Positions 51,414 to 59,789 of a stretch of 64,000 nt of DNA are shown here, piece by piece. Location: contig NC_010694.1 in the NCBI RefSeq assembly GCF_000026185.1, positions 2,666,001 to 2,730,000 on the forward strand, in the 5' to 3' direction. Within the stretch, counting starts at the first letter, position 1; each line of letters begins with the position of its first letter. The notes under the pieces are model-generated. The model searched no databases and was not told the DNA's origin. It saw only the letters and a list, made by a program, of their open reading frames with translations. A program made the position numbers and the translations under genes. Source of the DNA: Erwinia tasmaniensis Et1/99. Lineage in GTDB: Bacteria > Pseudomonadota > Gammaproteobacteria > Enterobacterales > Enterobacteriaceae.

Positions 51414-52598
51414 TTAGCTTTTCTGTCGGTAGACGCTCAACGCGACGCCTTCGCCACCGCCAATACAGAGTGCAGCCATGCCGCGCTGACCGTTGGTCCG
51501 TATCAGACCGTGTACAAGAGTGACCAGTATACGGCATCCCGACGATCCAATAGCATGACCAAGCGCGATAGCACCACCGTAAGGGTTGATGCGCTCTGGT
51601 GAAATGCCTGTCTGAGCGATAACTGCGAGAGCCTGAGCCGCAAACGCTTCATTTGATTCGAGATGTTCAATGTCTTCAGGCTTCCAGCCTGAACGAGTAA
51701 GGCAGTCTGTGATTGCCTGTATCGGACCGGCACCCATTAGTGCCGGCTTGATACCCGAGTTGGTGAACTCTCCCAAAGAAGCCAGAACCGGCAGTCCCTG
51801 TGCCTCTGCTGTACATCGGGTGCACAGAAGAACAGCGGCGGCACCGTCGTTAAGTGAGGAGGCATTACCCGCAGTGACTGTGCCCCCCTTTCTGAATACA
51901 GGTTTGAGTTTCTCGAGCTTTTCGATGCTGGTCTGACGCGGACCTTCATCAGTATCAACCCTCTGAGTTTCACCCTTTCTGTTCTGCCACTCTACAGGAA
52001 CAATTTCGCGCTCAAACACGTCCTGCTCCTGCGCCCTGATTGCCTTCATATGAGATAAAAGCGCGAATTCGTCCTGCATTTCACGAGTGATACCAAACTT
52101 ATCCGCCACGTTCTCAGCAGTAACCCCCATGTGGATATCATCAAAAGCATCCCAGAGCCCATCAGATACCAGGCTGTCTTTCATCTCGCTGTTTCCGAGA
52201 CGTGTCCCAGTACGCGACGATGTCAGGATATGCGGTGCACTGGACATGCTTTCCTGACCGCCAGCAATCACAAACGTTGCTTCTCCGGCGAGCAGTGCCT
52301 GCATACCCAGATGAATCGATTTCAGACCCGAACCGCAGACTTTGTTAATGGTCATACACTGTGTTTCGACAGGCAGTCCGGCTTTCAGTGCAGACTGGCG
52401 TGCGGGGTTTTGACCGCAGCCGGCGGTCAATACCTGTCCCATAATGACCTGTGAAATCTCACTTGCTTTGACGCCGGACTCTTCAAGAAGCGCACGAATA
52501 ACATGACTTCCCAGCGCAACGGCGGAGAGCCCGGACAGTCCCCCCATAAATGCACCGGTTGCCGTGCGTCTTGCAGAAACAACCACGACTTCATTCAT
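51414..52598 (-). CDS. Acetyl-CoA acetyltransferase (thiolase)
   Basis: 394 residues. Acylation Cys88 in NKVCGSGLKS, catalytic His in GGAIALGHAIGSSG and second Cys in CIGGGEG are present. It makes or cleaves acetoacetyl-CoA-type beta-ketoacyl-CoA. It is the last gene of the AfsA-type operon and overlaps the gene before by 4 nt. In this setting it could supply a beta-ketoacyl thioester to the AfsA-like enzyme (inference). Confidence 0.92.
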   Translation of the reverse strand: MNEVVVVSARRTATGAFMGGLSGLSAVALGSHVIRALLEESGVKASEISQVIMGQVLTAGCGQNPARQSALKAGLPVETQCMTINKVCGSGLKSIHLGMQALLAGEATFVIAGGQESMSSAPHILTSSRTGTRLGNSEMKDSLVSDGLWDAFDDIHMGVTAENVADKFGITREMQDEFALLSHMKAIRAQEQDVFEREIVPVEWQNRKGETQRVDTDEGPRQTSIEKLEKLKPVFRKGGTVTAGNASSLNDGAAAVLLCTRCTAEAQGLPVLASLGEFTNSGIKPALMGAGPIQAITDCLTRSGWKPEDIEHLESNEAFAAQALAVIAQTGISPERINPYGGAIALGHAIGSSGCRILVTLVHGLIRTNGQRGMAALCIGGGEGVALSVYRQKS

Positions 52599-53008
52599 GC
52601 GTTTTTTCCTTTCAGACCGGGTAGTGTATGCCCGGTTGCCGCCATTGCGGCACGATAGGCGGTCAGGCCATTCATACAGGCCGGAACGCCTGCATAAACC
52701 GCCATCTGAATCACGATTTCCAGTAACTCCTCAGGCGTGACGCCGGTATTAAGCGCAGCTCTCATATGCAGCTCCAACTGCGGCATAGCATTACCCAGCG
52801 TGACAAGCGATGCCACTGTCAGCATTTCACGGGTCTTGAGGTCAAGGCCAGGGCGTCCCACCACAGCACCAAACGCGTAGTCGGTGATCAGGGTCGGTAA
52901 TGAAGGATCAAGTTCAGCCAGGCGTCCTGTGACTTTATCGGCAAGACCGGGTTCAAGGCGGTCCATAATGTCTTTTCCATAACGGGTCAGATCGCTAGCT
53001 TCACTCAT
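52595..53008 (-). CDS. Carboxymuconolactone-decarboxylase-family protein (PcaC-like)
   Basis: 137 residues, all-helical CMD fold. Conserved segments LKTREMLTVASLV, LELHMRAALNTGVTPEELLEIV and YAGVPACMNGL are present. True PcaC decarboxylates gamma-carboxymuconolactone; many relatives act on other butenolide-like lactones or have no known substrate. It overlaps the MFS gene by 8 nt and the thiolase by 4. Confidence 0.85.
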   Translation of the reverse strand: MSEASDLTRYGKDIMDRLEPGLADKVTGRLAELDPSLPTLITDYAFGAVVGRPGLDLKTREMLTVASLVTLGNAMPQLELHMRAALNTGVTPEELLEIVIQMAVYAGVPACMNGLTAYRAAMAATGHTLPGLKGKNA

Positions 53009-54215
53009 AAGATTTCTCCAGGACGTTTTGTGCAGACGCCACGCGCGTCGGGATAGCCGCCACGAGCAGAACTGAGAGTCCGATGGCCACGCCGGCTACG
53101 ACGTAGAGCATCGGAACAGAGAATTCGGATACCATCCACGCACCGGCAGAGGCGCCGATACCGATAGCAGTGTTGAAAAATGAAACGTAAACCGCAGAAG
53201 CAGGGAAGGTTTTATCTCCAGCCAGGCGCAGGACCCACGTCTGGAAGCCCACAAAGATCCCGGAGACAGCCACACCCCAGATACCCATTGCGATGAAGAC
53301 AGCAATGCCTGAAAGCGCTGCCCCGGATGTTCCCAGGAATACCAGCACCGCGCAAATGAGCAACACTGAAATGGAAACTGTCGCTTTGAGATATTTATCA
53401 ATCACCACGCCGGTCAGGAAATTGCCGGCAAGTCCCGCAATACCGTACACAAACAGCACAGCAGGAATAACAGATGTGGCCAGTGAATGCTGCGTGTGCA
53501 GCCAGGGCTCAATGTACGTAAAGGCAGCAAAGTGCGCGGTGACAGCGAGCAGCGTAGCAGAATAGATTTTCCACAGCGCCGAAGATTTCAGTACGCCTTT
53601 AAGCGCCCCAAAGCCAATCGCGCTTTTTTTGGTGATCTCTGGTATCAGCACGCTGATACCGGCAAATGCCACCACGCTGAGTACCGCCATCAGCCAGAAT
53701 GCCTGTCGCCAGCCGAAGTGAATGCCAATATAGTTTGAAACCGGCACGCCAAACACACTGGCTGCCGATACGCCACCAAATACGATTGAGGTTGCGGCAC
53801 CAATATACCTTGCCGGCACAATGGAAACGGCCGTTGCTCCAATCATTGCCCAGAATGCACCGTGAGCCAGCGCTCCCAGCACGCGTGCAGCCAGCAGCAC
53901 CGTGTAAGTGCTCACCGTCGCGGCAAGTACGTTAGACAGGAAAAGGATCACGGTGAGCGTAAGCATCAGCCGCTTCTTGGCCACATTGCCCAAAAATACT
54001 GATGCAAAAAGTGCGCTCAGTGCACCTACCCATGCATACAGTGAGACCGTCATACCCACTGCTGATTCAGACGCATTCAGGCCTTTTGCGATTGGCGTCA
54101 GCAGGCCAACAGGTGCCAGCTCTGTAGTGACGATCGTAAACGTTGAAAGAGCCAGAATAAAAAGGGCAAGCCACGACCTTATGGTCATATCCTGCTGAGA
54201 GCTTTCTGCGTTCAT
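53001..54215 (-). CDS. MFS transporter, DHA1 (SotB/AraJ-like) exporter
   Basis: 404 residues, 12 spans. ATG at 54215 is supported by AGAGGT 6 nt upstream; the open frame continues to 54362 without a site. It has the TELAPVGLL motif in span 1, which is characteristic of the SotB/AraJ branch. It probably exports the operon's product. It follows the phosphatase by 20 nt. Confidence 0.87.
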   Translation of the reverse strand: MNAESSQQDMTIRSWLALFILALSTFTIVTTELAPVGLLTPIAKGLNASESAVGMTVSLYAWVGALSALFASVFLGNVAKKRLMLTLTVILFLSNVLAATVSTYTVLLAARVLGALAHGAFWAMIGATAVSIVPARYIGAATSIVFGGVSAASVFGVPVSNYIGIHFGWRQAFWLMAVLSVVAFAGISVLIPEITKKSAIGFGALKGVLKSSALWKIYSATLLAVTAHFAAFTYIEPWLHTQHSLATSVIPAVLFVYGIAGLAGNFLTGVVIDKYLKATVSISVLLICAVLVFLGTSGAALSGIAVFIAMGIWGVAVSGIFVGFQTWVLRLAGDKTFPASAVYVSFFNTAIGIGASAGAWMVSEFSVPMLYVVAGVAIGLSVLLVAAIPTRVASAQNVLEKSYE

Positions 54216-54235
54216 ATTTATACCTCTAAAATGAT

Positions 54236-54886
54236 TTAAATAACGGGCCAGTGCTGGTGAATCGCATGGCTGGCAAGCGCTGATTTCTTTCCTACGCAAA
54301 TCGGGTGGCCGACGGATTCCAGCATGGGAATATCGGAGAGATCGTCCCCATAGGCATAGCAATCTTCAGGACTGATTTCTTTTCCGCGACAGAACGCAAT
54401 AAGTGCCTCTCGCTTGCCACCACCAATGGTCTGCGGCGTGCCTATTTCACCCGTCAGTGTTCCTGACTCTGTGAGTTCCAGAGGGGCACAGAGAATCTCC
54501 GTGACACCCAGGTATCGGGCAACCGGCGCAAGTACAGGACGCATTGACCCTGAAACAAAGATAGTCAGTCTGTTTTCCGCCTGATGCTGCCTAAGGGCTG
54601 CGACGGCACTGTTGATAAATAGAGTTTTGACTGACTTTGAACGGAACCATTTTTCACCCGCCTCCTCCAGTTTTTTATAACTGACCCCAGAGAACTGTCG
54701 GTAATACTCTCTGTTCAAATACTCGCGACACTTCCCTTTTTTAACTTCTTCCTTAAACTGCGTCATATAACGTTCAAGCGCGCTCATTTCATTATTTTCA
54801 CGACACCAGAATCCGTAAAAATCAAACATACTTTTCATCGTTATAAGGGTTTCGTCGACATCAAAAAATGCGGCTGATTTCTGCAA
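54236..54886 (-). CDS. HAD-superfamily (subfamily IB) phosphatase
   Basis: 216 residues. Nucleophile motif FFDVDETL (Asp9, Asp11), motif II Ser in IFVSGSM, Lys in GGGKREAL and motif IV GDDLSDIPML are intact. SerB/CicA-like small-molecule phosphatase. A-factor-type synthesis requires dephosphorylation of the AfsA product, which this could perform (inference from operon context). Confidence 0.88.
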   Translation of the reverse strand: MQKSAAFFDVDETLITMKSMFDFYGFWCRENNEMSALERYMTQFKEEVKKGKCREYLNREYYRQFSGVSYKKLEEAGEKWFRSKSVKTLFINSAVAALRQHQAENRLTIFVSGSMRPVLAPVARYLGVTEILCAPLELTESGTLTGEIGTPQTIGGGKREALIAFCRGKEISPEDCYAYGDDLSDIPMLESVGHPICVGKKSALASHAIHQHWPVI

Positions 54887-54889
54887 AAT

Positions 54890-55114
54890 TCACTCCTCAT
54901 AACTCTTTCTTCGGCTTTTTACCGGAAAATCTTTGTCATCGCCGGGAATACCTGCATCAGACCAGCGTGAAGGCTGTATTTCAGAAATCACTACAGAAAT
55001 TTTATCCAGCGGTGCTCCGGTGTTTTTATGCACGGCATAAGTAATGTCTTCATGTAGCCTGAGCATGTCGCCTTCGTCTTTAGCAGGCCAGGTCGTGATA
55101 TGTACAAATGGCAT
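54890..55114 (-). CDS. 4-oxalocrotonate-tautomerase-family protein
   Basis: 74 residues. ATG at 55114 gives MPFVHITTW, placing the catalytic N-terminal Pro directly after Met as required for this superfamily; the frame opens four codons earlier. The Ser/Ile-rich VVISEIQPSRW end of the beta-alpha-beta unit is present. It expects keto-enol tautomerisation of an oxo-acid or ketone. 8 nt after the previous gene. Confidence 0.8.
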   Translation of the reverse strand: MPFVHITTWPAKDEGDMLRLHEDITYAVHKNTGAPLDKISVVISEIQPSRWSDAGIPGDDKDFPVKSRRKSYEE

Positions 55115-55122
55115 TTTTTTTC

Positions 55123-55956
55123 TCACTTTACGGTAATTAATTCATCGAATGAGCGGCTTTTCAATTTCAAATGAGCATGGATATCACCACCCAGCCCATA
55201 TAATCCAATTGCGCCCCCGTAGCTCTGGCGGGAACTCATATAAAGGACAACCACGTTAATTACCCGATTGCCATTGCGTTCATGTGCCGGGAACGGATCG
55301 GGTAATTCCGCCCAATAATTCGCATTGCCATCGTGGTCGGTGATAAATACGTTAGGTATACCCAGCGGACCCGGACGGCTTGGATTGTCCGTTGCCAGAT
55401 CCTGCTCACGCAGGCTCATTACGGTATAAACACTGTCGGGAACCAAGTTGCGAAATGTGAACCGGAACAGCGCACGTCGACTGTTTTCTGACAGACACAC
55501 TTCGAGACTGCCTTCAGCGCGCAACCATTTTTCCAGCGTGACAGGCGGGATCTGACGTTTACCGTCACTGCTGCGGTAATCTGCGATGTATCCTTCATGC
55601 AAAGGCAGGCTGGGCCGCCTTTCGGTATTAGCTTGTGGCCGCTGCTCTGGTGCGAACAGCATGCCGTAATTATTCAGCGGTACCGGCAGCGGGAGGGTAT
55701 GCAAGATCACGTCCTTCAGCTCTGCCTGTGACATGCAATCGATATCACGCAATATTTTGTAGGGTGCCGTGTCTCCAAAACCCGGAAGCGGGCTATCTGC
55801 CGCCACAATCACTCTGCGCCATGCCAGACCGTTGTCTCCTGGCACCATACCTACCACGACAAAGTTACCATCCTGATCCATTACCTCCGCAGGGGGGTAA
55901 AGCGGCCCCTGCGTGGTAGCAGTCAAACGGTATTTCTGACTGCTTAATTCAGGCAT
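55123..55956 (-). CDS. Unknown 277-residue protein of the AfsA-type operon
   Basis: Not recognised. No signal peptide or span. Predicted mostly beta: repeated strand-turn stretches with Pro/Gly (AEVMDQDGNFVVVGMVPGDNG; FRFTFRNLVPDSVYTVM; INVVVLYMSSRQSYGG) and a C-terminal GLGGDIHAHLKLK. It contains several His and Asp/Glu that could bind a metal. It overlaps the AfsA-like gene by 8 nt, so it is translationally coupled and likely a pathway enzyme or partner. Confidence 0.75.
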   Translation of the reverse strand: MPELSSQKYRLTATTQGPLYPPAEVMDQDGNFVVVGMVPGDNGLAWRRVIVAADSPLPGFGDTAPYKILRDIDCMSQAELKDVILHTLPLPVPLNNYGMLFAPEQRPQANTERRPSLPLHEGYIADYRSSDGKRQIPPVTLEKWLRAEGSLEVCLSENSRRALFRFTFRNLVPDSVYTVMSLREQDLATDNPSRPGPLGIPNVFITDHDGNANYWAELPDPFPAHERNGNRVINVVVLYMSSRQSYGGAIGLYGLGGDIHAHLKLKSRSFDELITVK

Positions 55957-56725
55957 GCGTTACCTTAAGGGTCGTGCCCTGATGCTCTACTATCATTGCC
56001 TGCATAGCCATCTCAGACAGCGATTTCTCCTTCTCAGAAATCAGCCCTGAAGGGTATACGGTGAAGGAGACGTCCATGCTGGCGCAAAGCGTCTTATGCT
56101 GCATTACGCGCACCTGCGCTTTGAAACGACCACGGCGTTCGTTAACGTCCTTCTCAAGGTACTCAAAATGAACCTGCGCTGGTAAAGGAAAAAGGAAGCT
56201 CGAAAAGTTTATCGCCATACTGTTAATGACGTAATAACGGCCCGTTTCCTGCTTGTAGGTAAACTCTTCAGTAATGGCGATAAACGCCTGACGGCTAGCT
56301 TCTACCAGGAGCATTCCCTGAATATGCTGACCGGTCTGATGATCGGCCATGAGTTCACAGCGCTCATCGATCAACAGCGGCATAGCAAAAAGATTACTGT
56401 TCTGCTCAATCTGTTCAGCAGGACCTATCAGAACATTGTGCTCCAGACGTTTATGGCAATATTCATTCTTTTTATCGTTAACAAGCTTTTCAAGAGAACA
56501 CATTTTTAGTTTATTGCCGTGAATAGTATTTCTCGGCTGATTTGAAATCACTTTCCCGGCAAAATCTTTACGCACGCCCTGCCCGATAATAATTTCATGC
56601 TCTTTATCGATGATGTTTGCAGGGATTTGCGTTAACAGCTCCAACTGAGTAATAGTCAGGACATCTTTTCCATTTGCGAATTCATTGAATTTATCGCCGA
56701 CAACAACCAGTTTCTTACAGTTCAT
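55949..56725 (-). CDS. AfsA-type (A-factor biosynthesis) hotdog-domain protein
   Basis: 258 residues from ATG at 56725 (AGGAG 7 nt upstream; the frame opens further to 56836). Tandem hotdog fold: the first domain carries GQHIQGMLLVEASRQA (132-147), the AfsA signature helix; the second spans about 165-225 (SMAINFSSFLFPLPAQVHFEY, CASMDVSFTVYP). In Streptomyces AfsA joins a beta-ketoacyl-ACP to dihydroxyacetone phosphate as the key step to gamma-butyrolactone signals. About 90 residues precede the first hotdog and have no recognised domain. Base composition is more AT-rich than the chromosome around it. Confidence 0.8.
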   Translation of the reverse strand: MNCKKLVVVGDKFNEFANGKDVLTITQLELLTQIPANIIDKEHEIIIGQGVRKDFAGKVISNQPRNTIHGNKLKMCSLEKLVNDKKNEYCHKRLEHNVLIGPAEQIEQNSNLFAMPLLIDERCELMADHQTGQHIQGMLLVEASRQAFIAITEEFTYKQETGRYYVINSMAINFSSFLFPLPAQVHFEYLEKDVNERRGRFKAQVRVMQHKTLCASMDVSFTVYPSGLISEKEKSLSEMAMQAMIVEHQGTTLKVTHA

Positions 56726-56735
56726 GGCGTACTCC

Positions 56736-57347
56736 TCAGCAACAACAAGCGCGATATATACGGGTATAGAGGCCTTCGTTACCTCCGGTAATATAGTTAT
56801 CACCTGCCTGCTGAATGATTTCCTGGTAGCGTGCATTGGTAAACGCTTCTTTATAGGTTTCTTTATCGCCGTTGAAAGCAGAAATGAACATCACACCTGG
56901 CACGCCACTGATGAGCGAGTGGAAGGCTTCAAAGCTTTCGATCTTGTCTTTATTGTCTCTTACAACGTTAAAGATCGTTTCATCGCGCCACTGGCGATAC
57001 TGCTGATAATTGTGTGCAGGAACTTCAACATGGCGCAGCTGAATATATTGTGTCTCAGGGAGATTTTTCTTACTGTCGATAGGTGACTCGACAAATTTCA
57101 GCAGCTCTCTGCGAATATCCGCTGAAATAACGTCAGCAAACTGATAGAACATAGATCCTATCTCTTCTTCCACCCATGATAATTCTTTAATGTCGTTAAA
57201 CGAACGAAGTTCCAGCAATTCATTTACACCCTGCTCTTCACAAAAATAATAGCGCGTGCTTTCAGTACTTTTTAATGACGAAAAAGCATCAACCGAAACA
57301 GTATTTTTTAATGGGAATCGAGATACCAGAACATAGTTAGATGACAT
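56736..57347 (-). CDS. Unknown 203-residue protein, possible dimeric alpha-beta barrel fold
   Basis: First gene of the AfsA-type operon, 10 nt before the AfsA-like gene. The C-terminal half (LRHVEVPAHNYQQYRQWRDE...TYKEAFTNARYQEIIQQAG) resembles ferredoxin-like dimeric alpha-beta barrels (NIPSNAP/ABM type), which act as small monooxygenases or cyclases. It ends with CCC. No signal. Fold assignment is tentative; function unknown. Confidence 0.7.
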   Translation of the reverse strand: MSSNYVLVSRFPLKNTVSVDAFSSLKSTESTRYYFCEEQGVNELLELRSFNDIKELSWVEEEIGSMFYQFADVISADIRRELLKFVESPIDSKKNLPETQYIQLRHVEVPAHNYQQYRQWRDETIFNVVRDNKDKIESFEAFHSLISGVPGVMFISAFNGDKETYKEAFTNARYQEIIQQAGDNYITGGNEGLYTRIYRACCC

Positions 57348-57481
57348 TATTATCTCCGGAAAAATGTTGGATTAGGTTTCGTATGTAAGTTATCAATCTG
57401 TGAATTAGATGGAATTGTTAAATATGTAATATAAATTTTGTATTACTGCAAACGAGCCTTTTTCTGAAATGAGCTTCCGTG

Positions 57482-57499
57482 TTATATCTGTACGTATAA
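57482..57499. promoter_or_regulatory. Candidate LysR box between the AfsA-type operon and its LysR gene
   Basis: TTATA-tctgtacg-TATAA, an interrupted palindrome with T-N11-A spacing, 40 nt before the LysR start and 135 nt before the divergent operon. Typical position for LysR autoregulation and divergent activation. Confidence 0.5.
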
Positions 57500-57538
57500 A
57501 TAAGATAGAATAGTCTTTCGATTAACAGGGTGAAATTC

Positions 57539-58465
57539 ATGGCAATTGCAGAAAATTTGATCAGCAACAACCTCCCCAGCGTTAAGCAGCTTCAGTGCTT
57601 TCTCGCTGTCGCACATGAGCTGAACTTCCGCAGAGCCGCAGAACGGCTCAGGATGACTCAACCTCCCCTGACCCGTCAGATAAAGTGTCTGGAAGCTGTT
57701 TTGGAGATACAGCTGTTCAGCCGCAGCACGCACGAGGTCAGTCTGACAGAGGCTGGTCGCGAACTGGTTATCAGGGCAGAGAAGCTCCTTCAGGAGCTTA
57801 GCGAAATGAAAATGGTTGCACCTTCCTCCAAGAAAATTCTGCGTATTGGTCTCACCCGTACGCTGAATTTTGAGCTGATAGAATCTATTAATGAGCAGCT
57901 TAATAAACTGGATGTCAGCAATGATGTTGAAACACCCAACCTGACATCGGCGCAGCTGCTTCATTGCCTGTCAAAAAACACGCTTGATCTTGTGTTGACC
58001 GGCGAAAAAGGCACAGGTCATGAAAATATCGTTCAGTTCCGCTGGGTCTACCGCGAACCGCTGTTAATGGCGATGCCGGCTATGCATCCTGCTAGCCTGA
58101 AAGAAAAAGTCTCGCTGGAAGATATCCGTGATTTACCGCTCTTCTGGTTTGCAAGAAGCGCCAATCCCGCCTTCTACGATAAGTGTGAAAGCTATTTCGA
58201 TCGGCTCAGGTTTCCGCTTAAGCGGGTCAAAGAGCCAGACGACTCATTGGTTATGCTCACTCACATCGCCCGGGGCAAGGGGGTTGCCCTGATGCCGCAA
58301 TCAAAGTGCACATTCAATCAGGAAGGGCTATGCTACCGGGAACTGACCGATCACGAATCGTCAAAGCTGAATATCGATGTCTACGCGGCTACCCGACTTA
58401 ATGAAAAGCGAGAAAACATCCTGAATGCTCAGGACGCGTTATGTCGTAACAATTTGTCAGAGTAG
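57539..58465 (+). CDS. LysR-family regulator of the AfsA-type operon
   Basis: 308 residues. ATG at 57539 with AGGGTG 7 nt upstream is preferred to the GTG at 57530. HTH at about 15-60 (LPSVKQLQCFLAVAHELNFRRAAERLRMTQPPLTRQI), effector domain after that. Divergence from the eight-gene operon makes it the likely activator, possibly responding to a pathway intermediate or product. Confidence 0.9.
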   Translation: MAIAENLISNNLPSVKQLQCFLAVAHELNFRRAAERLRMTQPPLTRQIKCLEAVLEIQLFSRSTHEVSLTEAGRELVIRAEKLLQELSEMKMVAPSSKKILRIGLTRTLNFELIESINEQLNKLDVSNDVETPNLTSAQLLHCLSKNTLDLVLTGEKGTGHENIVQFRWVYREPLLMAMPAMHPASLKEKVSLEDIRDLPLFWFARSANPAFYDKCESYFDRLRFPLKRVKEPDDSLVMLTHIARGKGVALMPQSKCTFNQEGLCYRELTDHESSKLNIDVYAATRLNEKRENILNAQDALCRNNLSE

Positions 58466-58474
58466 AGTTGGGGA

Positions 58475-58800
58475 AGATCGCGACATATAAAAATCACCTC
58501 CATGCGTCTCGTTCAGCCACCCCGGGTGATGGTCCATCCGTTTATTGCTGCGGATGTCATTATTTGCCGTGATGCCATCGCCCGCGTTCAGGTTTCTCTT
58601 TACCGAAATGCTCCCCCCGGAGGTGACGTCAGCGCCAGCCGAAAGCGGCCCGGCAAAGGCACCCACCGCCCTATTCCCGTTCCAGATCGCCCCCCGTCCG
58701 CGTCTGAAGCTCTCTGACGCAACCTTTCTGACAGTCATTCCGTCACATGCGCGCCTGCCTGTGAATCGGCAAAACGCAACCGGCCGACGTGAAGTCCCCC
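58475..58800 (-). pseudogene. Fragment of a repeat-rich fibre/pilin-like protein
   Basis: Minus-strand frame segment reads GPLSAGADVTSGGSISVK, RNLNAGDGITANNDIRS and then a short tail ending at 58461: a Gly/Asn-rich repeat style seen in PilV-like pilins and phage tail fibres. Upstream coding pieces are in other frames with stops. No start. Confidence 0.3.
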
Positions 58801-58862
58801 TGAATTTCGTCTTACCGCCTGATAGGGTTCTCTGATTAAAATACAACAAATAAAGGCTCATC

Positions 58863-59675
58863 ATGAAGAAAGCGCGTTTCACTGAGTCTCAGATCCTGCG
58901 GGTTCTTAAGAGGTTGAAAGGGGCAGGTATGTGAAAGACGTCTGCCATGAAACGCTGTTTCAGAAGTCAGCTATTACAACTGGAAAGCAAAATATGGCGG
59001 AGCGGTATCCGGCGTATGGTTTTGGCCTGATGTTCAGGAAGTTACCTCAGTCAGGGAGGGGGGGAATGCGAGCGGTTTTAACGGGTGTATCGCCTGCTAA
59101 AGCTAAACTTCCGCCGCAAGGGCAAAAACGTTTACCCAATCGACATCCACAGCCTCTTACTGTTCCGGTTAATACGAATCATTGCTGGTCAGTTGATTTT
59201 ATGAGCGATGCCCTGACGGACGGGCGGAGGTTCCGTCTATTCAACGTAGTGGAGGATTTCAATCGGGAGGCACTGGCAATTGATGTTGATTGAAACATAC
59301 CAGCTCATCGTGTCGTTCGGGTTCTGGAACGTCTGAGCGAAGAAAGAGCTTATCCGATTGTATTCGCAGCAATAACGGCCCGGAGTTCACAGCGGCGACG
59401 TTAACAAAATGGGCAGAACTTAACGGCATAATACTCGATTTTATTCAGTCGGACAGGCCAATGCAGAACGGCTTTATCGAACGGTTTAATAAAATGCTGC
59501 GAACAGAAATACTGGATATGTATTTTTCCGCTCTCTGTCAGAATTTCGCTTTTTAACTGAACAGTGGCGTAGTGAATATAACGAAGAACGCCCGCACAGT
59601 TCACTGGGTGGGATGTCTCAAGTTATTTACGCGAGGAAAAAGTTGGCCGGAGATCCTAACTGGAAGTGGTACTAA
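58863..59675 (+). pseudogene. IS3-family transposase remnant (orfA-orfB)
   Basis: Starts like IS3 OrfA ([16 protein letters not shown]) and is soon frameshifted (YVKDVC; in another frame [10 protein letters not shown]). Most of the OrfA end and OrfB start is deleted. Then follow OrfB integrase-core pieces: [32 protein letters not shown], stop, then NNGPEFTAATLTKWAE and GFIERFNKMLRTEILD, ending DPNWKWY. The DDE residues are recognisable but in three frames, so it is dead. Intact terminal inverted repeats were not identified. Confidence 0.8.
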
Positions 59676-59715
59676 AAAACGGAGGGACTACAGTTTGATG
59701 GAGTATTTTGCTCAT

Positions 59716-59738
59716 AAAAAACCTCGCCGGAGCGAGGT
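59716..59738 (-). terminator. Rho-independent terminator of the lipoprotein gene
   Basis: ACCTCGC / GCGAGGT arms with a CGGA loop; T5 follows on the minus strand, 50 nt after the stop at 59790. Confidence 0.8.
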
Positions 59739-59789
59739 GTACTAAGCAAATCAATCAGTAATGTATGATGCCGTTTTGATTGTCAATAT

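Noticed and set aside
58457..58882. Complete 141-codon minus-strand gene
   Set aside because: Only the last part is repeat-like; the beginning runs antisense into the IS3 remnant and has basic, random-like composition. Kept only as a fragment.
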